A stretch of 7,570 nucleotides of DNA from Bacteroidia bacterium (GTDB lineage Bacteria > Bacteroidota > Bacteroidia > NS11-12g > UBA9320), in contig JABDQY010000281.1 in NCBI GenBank assembly GCA_013042025.1, positions 1 through 7,570 on the forward strand, read 5' to 3'. Positions 1 to 7,049 of this stretch are shown here, piece after piece. The stretch's first letter is position 1; every line of letters begins with the position of its first letter. The notes below the pieces were generated by a model. The model was not told the DNA's origin. It saw nothing but the letters and a program-made list of their open reading frames with translations, and ran no database searches. Made by a program: the position numbers and the translations under genes.

Positions 1-623
1 GCGTTTACCACATAGAGGGTATATGGAAGTTTTTTCTTTTTTTCCTTTAGAAGACGAGCTACTTCGGCAATCATGAAGCCTCCTACGCGATTATCAATGG
101 CTCTAGCCACCACATACTTTTTATTTAGTTCCATCATTTCTGCATCGAACGTAGCCACTGTACCCACATCAATACCCATTTTAAGAACTTCCTCCTTATT
201 ACTGGCCCCAACATCAATAGTTAGGTTTTTTAAAGAGGGTTGAGGTTCTCTCGTTTTGTTTCTAACATGAATTGCAGGCCAGCCAAATATTCCATCTACA
301 ATTCCTTTTTTCGTATGTAAGTGCACTCTCATGCTGGGAGCAATTTGATGATCACTTCCGCCATTACGAATAACATATATATATCCGTTTTCATCAATGT
401 AATTAACGTACCACGCTATTTCATCAGCATGTGCTTCAATTACTACTTTATAATCACAACCAGGATTTATTACACCAATAACAGTTCCGTATGTGTCTAT
501 TTCGTATTCATCAATATATGGTTTAAGATATTCTAACCACACTTTTTGACCTGGAGTTTCAAATCCTGTAGGTGAGTTTGCGTTTAAATAATCTCTTAAA
601 AAATTTTTGCTTTCTTTTCTCAT
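1..623 (-). CDS. M42-family metallo-aminopeptidase, N-terminal part (3' end cut by window edge)
   Basis: Only the first 207 residues are in the window; M42 enzymes are usually about 340-370 residues, so roughly the last 40% is missing. Members are cytoplasmic two-metal aminopeptidases that form large tetrahedral (dodecameric) assemblies and trim short peptides. Visible family marks are the early S-P-T-G-F-E segment (residues 17-22), the first metal-binding motif E-A-H-A-D-E (64-69; H65 is the ligand and D67 the supporting Asp), and R-A-I-D-N-R-V-G (174-181; D177 would be the bridging metal ligand). Residues about 70-165, between these motifs, match the position of the inserted dimerisation domain. 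The catalytic Glu pair and the last His ligand would lie beyond the left edge. The ATG at 621-623 is chosen because an in-frame TAA lies six codons upstream. No signal peptide is seen. The gene is separated from the efflux operon by a terminator and about 390 bases, so a functional link is unlikely. Family call is firm; substrate is not known. Confidence 0.9.
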   Translation of the reverse strand, partial: MRKESKNFLRDYLNANSPTGFETPGQKVWLEYLKPYIDEYEIDTYGTVIGVINPGCDYKVVIEAHADEIAWYVNYIDENGYIYVIRNGGSDHQIAPSMRVHLHTKKGIVDGIFGWPAIHVRNKTREPQPSLKNLTIDVGASNKEEVLKMGIDVGTVATFDAEMMELNKKYVVARAIDNRVGGFMIAEVARLLKEKKKKLPYTLYVVN

Positions 624-647
624 TATTTCAGTCTGTTCTTATTCCTT

Positions 648-655
648 CAAAGTTA
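648..655 (-). promoter_or_regulatory. Possible Bacteroidota-type -7 promoter element for the M42 peptidase gene
   Basis: Read on the minus strand the octamer is TAACTTTG, matching the Bacteroidota -7 consensus TAnnTTTG. It lies 24 bases before the peptidase ATG, which would give a short leader. It is the only such octamer I found on this strand between the terminator and the gene. Against it, there is no TTTG-like -33 element at the expected 17-23 base distance upstream; that space holds a run of eight A's and a C/A-rich stretch. Tentative. Confidence 0.3.
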
Positions 656-900
656 TTTTTTTTATGGGAATGGTGTATTGATAGTAATAATTAATTATAC
701 CGCATAAGCGTTAGTACTAGTTGGGTAGGGGTAGGTTGTTGTGGTGCAGTATTATTGGTATTAAGAATTATCTAATTCCACGAGGAACATCATAAATGGC
801 CTAATTGGAAAGATTGTTCTCTACCCATTTGGGGTGTTTCTATTTTTCGTATACATTCAATTTAAGCTGTCTCACTTTGCAAATAGGAAGTATAACAATC

Positions 901-920
901 ATGTAATCAGCGTATTACAT
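901..920. repeat. 7-bp perfect inverted repeat, possible operator-like site
   Basis: ATGTAAT (901-907) and ATTACAT (914-920) are exact reverse complements separated by six bases. The size and spacing would suit a dimeric DNA-binding protein. It lies about 280 bases upstream of the M42 start, which is far for a simple repressor site, and no T tract follows it to suggest a terminator. In A+T-rich DNA a 7-bp arm can arise by chance, so a function is only a possibility. Confidence 0.3.
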
Positions 921-1010
921 TTGAAAATGAAGCGTATTGGATAAAGTTTGGATTCCATTACAATTGACCAATTATTTAACCGGGGGGACCATATATTGTG
1001 TGGATATCCC

Positions 1011-1040
1011 AAAAAAAAGCCCTGCAAATAGCAGGGCTTT
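1011..1040 (-). terminator. Intrinsic (rho-independent) terminator of the efflux operon
   Basis: On the minus strand the sequence forms a perfect 10-bp stem, AAAGCCCTGC pairing with GCAGGGCTTT, around a five-base loop (1026-1030), followed by a U tract. Positions 1011-1018 give eight consecutive T's on the minus strand, three of which are in the stem. The hairpin begins 22 bases after the pump stop codon. On the plus strand the stem is followed by only three T's that are part of the stem, then AAAGC, so it is directional for the operon. Confidence 0.93.
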
Positions 1041-1062
1041 AAAGCTAATTTTATATCGATTT

Positions 1063-4000
1063 TTACGTCGTTTCAGAGGCTACAGATACATTTTTGCCTG
1101 TTACTTTCTTCAACCATAAGGTAATTCTATCACTTAAGTAATACATTACAGGAACGATTACAAGTGTTAAGAAGGTTGCGAATATTAGTCCATAAATTAC
1201 TGCCCATGCCATTGGACCCCAGAAGTCTGCATTTTGACCGCCCCAATAAAGTTCAGGATTACCTTCTCGCAGAAGTCTTCCAAAATTAATATTTAATCCT
1301 ATAGCAAGTGGGAAAAGTCCTAAGACAGTAGTTATTGCCGTTAGTAATACTGGTCTTAAACGGGTCTTACCTGCCTCTACAATACTTTCAATGATATCTG
1401 TCTTTGCTAATGTAGACTTTTTGTCTACTCCAAGTTCAGCTCGTTTTCTTTGTCGTAATAAGTTGGTATAATCGATAAGTACGATTGCGTTGTTTACTAC
1501 AATACCAGCAAGTGATATGATGCCAATTCCTGTCATCATTACTGAGAAGGTTGTTTGGGTTAACGTAAATCCTAAGAATACTCCAATTGTACTAAAGAAT
1601 ACTGAAAGCATAATGATAAAAGGACCTGCAACGGAGTTAAACTGGGTTACAATGATTAGGAATATTAAGAAAACTGCAAGAAGCATTGCACCTCCTAAGA
1701 AAGCCATAGATTCTTCCTGTTCTGCTTGTTCTCCACCAAACTTAAATTCATAACCGCTTTTTATTTCATGATCTGCTAGTAACGCCTTGTATTGAGCAAC
1801 CAAATCATTGGCATTTGCCCCTTCATCTACCTCTGAAAAGATGGTTATTACTCGGTCCATGTCTTTTCTTTTTACAGATCCATACGTTGAATTATACGAA
1901 ACATCGGCTACAGCACTAATAGGCACTTGACTAATCTGACCAGTGGCCATATTTCTGAACGTAATTCGCGTATTAAGAAGGTTTTCTAAATTGTATCGAT
2001 AGTCGTCTTTAAATCGCAATTGAATTTTATAGTCTTCCTCGCCTTCTTTATATTTTGATATCTCCTTGCCCAATAAAGCGGTTCGAATTGTACCTGCTAT
2101 TTGCATGGTACTTAAGCTAAATCTTCTAGCTGCTTCTTGGTTAATTGAGACTTCAAGAACAGGTTTGCCAAGTTCTAGATCAGTTTTTAGTTGGTCGACA
2201 CCTTTCAAATTAGCATCTTCCATTTTCTTTTTAATCTTTTCAACCTCCCCAATTAAAGTGAGATAGTCTTCACCTTTAACTTCTAAACTAATTGGTTTGC
2301 CTACAGGAGGTCCCATTGCATCTTTGGCGAATGTAAGTTTAGCTTCTGGAAAATCAGCACAAGCTTCTTTTATGCTTTGCATTATTTCACTTGTAGTGGT
2401 TTCTGACAAGAAAACTCGTTTTTCATATTCAAAGAATGAGACTGTAATACGAGCTTTATTTGGTGAAGAACCACTTTGTGGACCTTCGTTTGGATCAGCT
2501 GTTTTTTCTCCAACTTGAGCAAGAACCGCTTCAACAATTGCACTATCTTTTGCAATTGCAGGCTTTATTCTCGCTTCTAATTTTTTAGCAATCTTGTTGG
2601 TTTTTTCGATATCCGTTCCAAGCGGGGTTTCAATATATATGTTCACATAGTTTGGCTGACTATCCGGGAAGAAAACTATAGGAGGAGTTTTAGCCATGAA
2701 GAATCCCATAGTTAAAATGAAAAAAACAATCATTCCTATTAAGAAGAAGATAGGTTTCCATCCACCTAAAGCGAAACGAACAAACTGAGCATACGACTCC
2801 TCAATTTTTGGCATTATTTTATTCATAAACCAGTTACCTACCGGAGTAAGGTAATATCTGTTTGATACAGAAATTAGTATTGCAGCAACAAACAATCCTC
2901 CTAAAAAATTGAATTGAGCGAAGTAGAGTAATGCTGCTATAATTAAAATAATAAGGTTTCTTACCCAAAACTTTCCAACCTTGGATTTTTCATTGTTCCC
3001 AATTTTAATCCAATCTGATGTTAGCACAGGATTTACTACTAAGGCAACGAATAACGAAGAAGATAGAACAATAATTAGCGTTATAGGCAGGTATTTAAAG
3101 AATTCACCCATTAAACTAGGCCAGAACATTAATGGTACAAATGCAGCAACCGTTGTTGCGGTTGATGCGATAATTGCTGTTGCAACCTCACCTGTACCTT
3201 CTATGGAAGATCGGTCTTTTGTTTTACCTCGCTCTGAATAGAGTCGGTAGACATTCTCGACAATTACAATTCCATTGTCCACCAGCATTCCTAATGCTAG
3301 TATCAATGAAAATAGGACCATCATATTTAGGCTTGTACCACTATAATTTAGGATAGCGATTCCCATTAGCATGGAAAGGGGAATTGCAATTCCTACAAAT
3401 AGGGAGTTTCTTACCCCTAAGAAGAAAATCAATACGCCAACTACTAGAAGTACACCTAAGATAATACTATTCTCTAGGTTGTTAACCATGTTCTTGGTCA
3501 TCTTACTTTGGTCGTTAGTAATGATTACCTCAAGATCTTTAGGTAAAATATCTTGTTTAGCGGTTTTAACTATTTCTTGAATTTTTTCCGCAGCTGCAAT
3601 TAAATTACCACCACTTTTCTTCATGATATCTAGAGTTACAACAGGTTCTCCATTCAGTCTTGCATAGCTAGTAGCTTCCTTGGGTCCGAAACTAACTTCA
3701 CCTATATCTCTTAGATATACGATGTTTTGAAACTCGCTTTTTACGATTACATTTTCAATTTCACGATAATCTTTAAACTCACCATCGATTCTGATATTTC
3801 GCCTTGTAATGTCACTTCCTTCGATACTTTTAATGTCTCCACCGCTCATTGTTACATTTTCTCCGGCGATAGCTTGTTCAACATCATTCAGTGAAAGTTC
3901 CAACGCTTCCATTTTTACTCGATCAATGGAAATCTCAACTTCTTCTTCTGACAATCCTGAAAGGTCAACAGAAGAAACTTCTGATAAACTTTCTATTTCA

Positions 4001-4515
4001 TCTTGAAGGTATTCTGCGTATTCCTTGAGCTTGTCTTCGCTGTAATCTCCACTGACATTGACATTCATAACTGGAAACTCCGAGAAATCCATTTCCATAA
4101 CACTTGGGTCGGCAGGTAAATCATTGGGCAAATCCATTTTGGCTTTGTCAATGGCATCTTTCACTTCTTGAGTTGCCTTCTCTCCATTTACTGTGAACTC
4201 GAATTCAGCAATAATTACAGAGAAATCTTGGATACTGGTTGATGTAAGTTTCTTGAGTCCTGTAATTGTGTTTACTTCTTTTTCAATTGGTCTTGTAACC
4301 AAATTCTCCATATCAATTGGAGAGTTACCTGGATAAGCAGTATTTATATATACAATAGGTTGCTTAATTTCTGGAAAGCTTTCCTTTGGCATGGAAGTGT
4401 AACTACTATAGCCCACAATAAGCAGGATACCAATAATCACATAGACACTAATCTTATTATTAACGGCCCATGTAGTAAGCTTAAATTCCTTTATTACTTC
4501 TTTTATATTCGACAT
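1063..4515 (-). CDS. RND-family efflux pump, inner-membrane permease (AcrB/ACR_tran family)
   Basis: A 1150-residue inner-membrane transporter, longer than AcrB (1049). The order is standard: TM1 (about 22-39), first periplasmic porter/docking half (about 40-340), TM2-TM6 (about 350-496), TM7 (about 588-606), second periplasmic half (about 607-935), TM8-TM12 (about 940-1126). TM4 carries G-M-L-V-D-N-G-I-V-I-V-E-N (409-421) and TM10 carries G-I-V-V-N-N-A-I-V-L-I-D-Y (1004-1016). Compared with AcrB, D407 is kept as D413, but D408 is N414 and K940 is N1008, so the proton-relay set is altered. Two extra hydrophobic segments (about 518-551) lie between TM6 and TM7, and the TM11-TM12 loop is long (about 1074-1101). 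It starts 16 bases after the adaptor stop codon, with an A-rich leader and no Shine-Dalgarno, and is the last gene before the terminator. It works with the adaptor and TolC-like channel upstream. It lacks the CusA-type metal signature, so a drug, lipid or other organic substrate is more likely than a metal, but the substrate is unknown. Confidence 0.96.
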   Translation of the reverse strand: MSNIKEVIKEFKLTTWAVNNKISVYVIIGILLIVGYSSYTSMPKESFPEIKQPIVYINTAYPGNSPIDMENLVTRPIEKEVNTITGLKKLTSTSIQDFSVIIAEFEFTVNGEKATQEVKDAIDKAKMDLPNDLPADPSVMEMDFSEFPVMNVNVSGDYSEDKLKEYAEYLQDEIESLSEVSSVDLSGLSEEEVEISIDRVKMEALELSLNDVEQAIAGENVTMSGGDIKSIEGSDITRRNIRIDGEFKDYREIENVIVKSEFQNIVYLRDIGEVSFGPKEATSYARLNGEPVVTLDIMKKSGGNLIAAAEKIQEIVKTAKQDILPKDLEVIITNDQSKMTKNMVNNLENSIILGVLLVVGVLIFFLGVRNSLFVGIAIPLSMLMGIAILNYSGTSLNMMVLFSLILALGMLVDNGIVIVENVYRLYSERGKTKDRSSIEGTGEVATAIIASTATTVAAFVPLMFWPSLMGEFFKYLPITLIIVLSSSLFVALVVNPVLTSDWIKIGNNEKSKVGKFWVRNLIILIIAALLYFAQFNFLGGLFVAAILISVSNRYYLTPVGNWFMNKIMPKIEESYAQFVRFALGGWKPIFFLIGMIVFFILTMGFFMAKTPPIVFFPDSQPNYVNIYIETPLGTDIEKTNKIAKKLEARIKPAIAKDSAIVEAVLAQVGEKTADPNEGPQSGSSPNKARITVSFFEYEKRVFLSETTTSEIMQSIKEACADFPEAKLTFAKDAMGPPVGKPISLEVKGEDYLTLIGEVEKIKKKMEDANLKGVDQLKTDLELGKPVLEVSINQEAARRFSLSTMQIAGTIRTALLGKEISKYKEGEEDYKIQLRFKDDYRYNLENLLNTRITFRNMATGQISQVPISAVADVSYNSTYGSVKRKDMDRVITIFSEVDEGANANDLVAQYKALLADHEIKSGYEFKFGGEQAEQEESMAFLGGAMLLAVFLIFLIIVTQFNSVAGPFIIMLSVFFSTIGVFLGFTLTQTTFSVMMTGIGIISLAGIVVNNAIVLIDYTNLLRQRKRAELGVDKKSTLAKTDIIESIVEAGKTRLRPVLLTAITTVLGLFPLAIGLNINFGRLLREGNPELYWGGQNADFWGPMAWAVIYGLIFATFLTLVIVPVMYYLSDRITLWLKKVTGKNVSVASETT

Positions 4516-4531
4516 GTTTTTTGGATTTAGC

Positions 4532-5680
4532 TTACGATTCCGTAATTAATTTAACTTCATCACCTACAATTACAGAGTTAACACCTTCCGTAATTATAAG
4601 ATCACCAACATTAAGACCTGACTTGATAACGGTCTCACTTGGGAATTGTTTGTCAATTTCAATGTAGCGTTTTTCAACCTCCATTTTGGAGCCATTTGTT
4701 TTGATAGTATAGATAAAGTTTTTCTCCCCATCTGAACGAACTAATTTAGTAGGAATACTAATTGCTTCAGCGTCTTGATAATCATAAGCTGTTACCAATG
4801 CAAGAAGATTAGGTTTTAACTTGTCTAGGTTCTTACTTGGTTTAATGTAAACTACAAAAGTTCTATTGTTAATATCTATAACATTACTAACCGCAAATAC
4901 TTTTTCTTTCATTTTTAAGTCGATAGAAGGGAAGTAGATTTCAACTTCTTGTCCTGTTTTAAGTTGACCAACATACTTCTCAGATACGTTTGCCTTTACT
5001 TTAATGTCTCTTAGATTTACGATTCGAGCTACAGGACCACTTGTCATACCTCCAACCAATTCTCCTGGATTCGCCATAATCTCATCAACAGTTCCAGAAA
5101 TAGGAGAACGTAAGGTGTATTTGCCTAATTGAGCTTTTGCAGTTTGAATGCTCTTTTCAAGATTTTCATATTGGTTTTTAGCTTGTAAGTATTGCATCTC
5201 ACTTCCAATATTTTGTTTCCAAAGACGATCTTGCTTTTCAAAGTTGATTTTTGCTAAACTTAAAGCATTCTCTAATTCACTTATTTGGGATCCTGCAACT
5301 GAGCCATCCAAACTTGCTATTATTTGTCCTTTCGAAACTCGTTGCCCTTCTTTAACATAAACCTTGGTTACGTTAGCTGGAACTTCAGGAGATATTAATA
5401 CGTTTTTGTCAGACTCTACTAGTCCTTGAACTTGGAATGGGTTTTTAAATGCCCCTTTGCTAATTTCAGTTGCCATAACAGCGATGGCATTAGATCTAGC
5501 CGATGTGTCAAGTGCTTCAATCTCTAGTTTTACTTTAGCAATCTCAGCCTTAATTGAACTCATTTCAGAATTAAGTGAGTCTAATTGAGCTTTTTTGCTT
5601 TCTAACGCCGTTTGATTTTCAGTGCCACAAGCAGTAAAAATCGAAGCGATTATAATTAATAGGTATATTGTGTTTTTCAT
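4532..5680 (-). CDS. RND efflux periplasmic adaptor (membrane-fusion protein, HlyD/AcrA-like lipoprotein)
   Basis: A 382-residue adaptor that would bridge the RND pump and the outer-membrane channel. The N-terminus is a lipoprotein signal: Lys at residue 2, hydrophobic core, then the lipobox F-T-A-C with C18 as the lipidated residue. Residues about 24-58 form a Lys/Glu/Leu-rich, heptad-like stretch ahead of the usual fold. Next come the first lipoyl half (about 85-127, with V-K-E-G-Q-R-V-S-K-G-Q-I at 109-120), an alpha-helical hairpin (about 130-187), the second lipoyl half (about 188-224, S-P-I-S-G-T-V-D), a beta-barrel domain (about 225-300), and a membrane-proximal domain to the end. At the hairpin tip K149, L153 and S160 have the spacing of the R-L-S motif that AcrA-type adaptors use to contact TolC, with Lys in place of Arg. 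The gene lies 25 bases after the TolC-like gene and 16 bases before the pump gene, so all three are probably co-transcribed. Its leader is A/T-rich without a Shine-Dalgarno sequence. Confidence 0.95.
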   Translation of the reverse strand: MKNTIYLLIIIASIFTACGTENQTALESKKAQLDSLNSEMSSIKAEIAKVKLEIEALDTSARSNAIAVMATEISKGAFKNPFQVQGLVESDKNVLISPEVPANVTKVYVKEGQRVSKGQIIASLDGSVAGSQISELENALSLAKINFEKQDRLWKQNIGSEMQYLQAKNQYENLEKSIQTAKAQLGKYTLRSPISGTVDEIMANPGELVGGMTSGPVARIVNLRDIKVKANVSEKYVGQLKTGQEVEIYFPSIDLKMKEKVFAVSNVIDINNRTFVVYIKPSKNLDKLKPNLLALVTAYDYQDAEAISIPTKLVRSDGEKNFIYTIKTNGSKMEVEKRYIEIDKQFPSETVIKSGLNVGDLIITEGVNSVIVGDEVKLITES

Positions 5681-5705
5681 GTTGGTTAAAGTTTTTTTAT
5701 TATGA

Positions 5706-7049
5706 TTAAAGTTTCCCTAGTGCTTTGTCTAAGCTCACTTTCGCAACACTTAGATCATATAATGCGTTTAAATAATTTGTTCTAGCTTGTGTCAAGTCAC
5801 TTTCAGCGGTGATCAATTCAAAGCTACTTCCAACTCCTTCTTTAAATTTAATAGAGGTAGTCTTATAAATTTCTTCTGCTAACGTTACGTTTTTCTTTTG
5901 TAGTTCAAGTGATTTAAACGCACTTGAATAAACAGTTCTAGCTTGGCTTACTTCTAAAGAGATACCGTTTGATAGTTGCTCTATCGAATTGTTGGTTTTA
6001 GCGATGTTAACTTTGATTTGATCTGTTTTTGATTTTTTATAGAATCCGTCAAAAATTGGAACATTTAAGCTTAAGGCAAACATTCCATTTGGATACCAAT
6101 CATCTCCCAATTCACCAAAGTTATTTTCGGTACCAAATGTGTTGGTTCCGTAATTAATCATTCCATATAAACTAGGGATATATCCCATTTTCCATCTTTT
6201 CAAATCCAATTCATTTAGCTCTTGTTGTTGTTCAAGCATTTGGAATTCAATTCTACTTTCTTTGTTAAAATCTAAACCATAATTTTCAGCAAAGTTTTCT
6301 TCTGAAAACTCTGGTAATTCTGAGGTTAGTAACACTTTTTGGTTTACATCTAAGCCCATACTATTAAGCAACACTTTCTTTGCTAATTCAGATTGGCTTT
6401 TTAAGTTATTGATATTGATTTCAAGATTAGATGCAGATAATATTAGTCTATCTACATCTAGCTTTTCAGCAAAACCTGCATCATACATAGCATTGGTTTC
6501 ATCTTTTAGTTTTTTGATATTCTCTAAGCTTTTTTCCAATTGTCCAACATTGCTGTTAGCAATTAATGCCATATAGTAAGCCTTTAATACTCCGTCTTTA
6601 ACATCAATTTCAGATTTAGATGCAAGAAGTTCATTGACTTTTACAAATTCTGATGCAGCTTTTAGACCTAAGAAAAATGTTCCGTCAAATAGTAATTGGT
6701 TTAGGGTAGCTGTTCCACTAATATTAAAGGGAACTCCAAATTGTACCGGAACCGTTTCTCCTGGTGCTCCAAAAAAATCACCAGGGAGCACTTGAGTTGC
6801 AATTTCATACTGATTTGAAAAACTACCGCTTGCACTTATTTGTGGAAGTCCCATGCTTTTTACTTCGTTTACTTGATGATTTGCATAATCAATATCCAAC
6901 AAAGCGTTCTTGACATTGAAGTTATTTTTTAACGCGAGTTCTTGAGCACTTTCCAAACTAAGTTCTAAAACTTCGTCTTGAGCAGAAACTGCAATAGTCC
7001 CTATTAAAATAGAGATGATAAAAAGAGATTTGAGTAAATTATATTTCAT
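5706..7049 (-). CDS. TolC-like outer-membrane efflux protein (OEP family)
   Basis: A 447-residue outer-membrane channel, normal length for the family, expected to act as a trimer forming the exit duct of the pump. Residues 1-23 are a Sec signal peptide ending V-S-A before Q24, so it is exported and not a lipoprotein. The mature part shows the two tandem OEP halves. The first has helices about 30-66, a strand-rich segment (about 70-121) ending L-N-Q-L-L-F-D-G, then long helices (about 127-230). The second has helices about 262-288, strands (about 291-334) ending L-N-V-P-I-F-D-G, then long helices (about 338-445) that include K-F-K-E-G-V-G-S-S-F-E-L. The two F-D-G turns mark the repeat. The start ATG (7047-7049) lies inside the end of the TetR gene, giving an 11-base overlap in a different frame that suggests coupled translation. 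No Shine-Dalgarno is seen. The adaptor gene follows after 25 bases. Confidence 0.95.
   Translation of the reverse strand: MKYNLLKSLFIISILIGTIAVSAQDEVLELSLESAQELALKNNFNVKNALLDIDYANHQVNEVKSMGLPQISASGSFSNQYEIATQVLPGDFFGAPGETVPVQFGVPFNISGTATLNQLLFDGTFFLGLKAASEFVKVNELLASKSEIDVKDGVLKAYYMALIANSNVGQLEKSLENIKKLKDETNAMYDAGFAEKLDVDRLILSASNLEININNLKSQSELAKKVLLNSMGLDVNQKVLLTSELPEFSEENFAENYGLDFNKESRIEFQMLEQQQELNELDLKRWKMGYIPSLYGMINYGTNTFGTENNFGELGDDWYPNGMFALSLNVPIFDGFYKKSKTDQIKVNIAKTNNSIEQLSNGISLEVSQARTVYSSAFKSLELQKKNVTLAEEIYKTTSIKFKEGVGSSFELITAESDLTQARTNYLNALYDLSVAKVSLDKALGKL

Larger units (their letters stand above)
624..1010. other. Intergenic region without a convincing gene
   Basis: This stretch of about 390 bases separates the efflux operon terminator from the M42 peptidase start. 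Both strands are broken by stops. The only reading frame of note, on the plus strand from 937, runs through the terminator hairpin and into the pump gene antisense, so it is not credible. The region must contain the peptidase promoter if that gene is transcribed separately. It holds a 7-bp inverted repeat (901-920), a repeated octamer (909-916 and 931-938) and an isolated G run (982-987). I see no tRNA, no recognisable riboswitch and no insertion-sequence ends. Confidence 0.7.

Noticed and set aside
321..536. Plus-strand open frame of 71 codons
   Set aside because: It is entirely antisense to the M42 peptidase, whose own frame has clear metal-binding motifs. Its Ile/Asn/Tyr-rich product is typical of an A+T-rich shadow frame.
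694..699. TATAAT on the minus strand upstream of the M42 gene as a -10 box
   Set aside because: There is no TTGACA-like hexamer at the proper distance, and Bacteroidota primary promoters use TAnnTTTG instead. In A+T-rich DNA this hexamer is common by chance.
962..973. AATTG-AC-CAATT short palindrome as a TetR operator
   Set aside because: The arms are only five A/T-rich bases, and the site lies downstream of the whole operon, not before its promoter.
937..1119. Plus-strand open frame of 60 codons starting in the intergenic region
   Set aside because: It runs through the intrinsic terminator hairpin and into the pump gene antisense. The product has no recognisable domain, and part of it is the translation of the terminator.
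1063..4515. Heavy-metal (CusA/CzcA-type) assignment of the pump
   Set aside because: TM4 reads V-D-N-G-I-V-I-V-E-N and not the D-G-A-V-V-M-I-E-N type seen in metal exporters, and no Met- or His-rich regions occur in the pump or adaptor.
1490..5360. Other plus-strand open frames of 60-90 codons opposite the pump and adaptor
   Set aside because: All lie antisense inside genes with continuous, well-recognised protein motifs, and none shows a domain or signal of its own.
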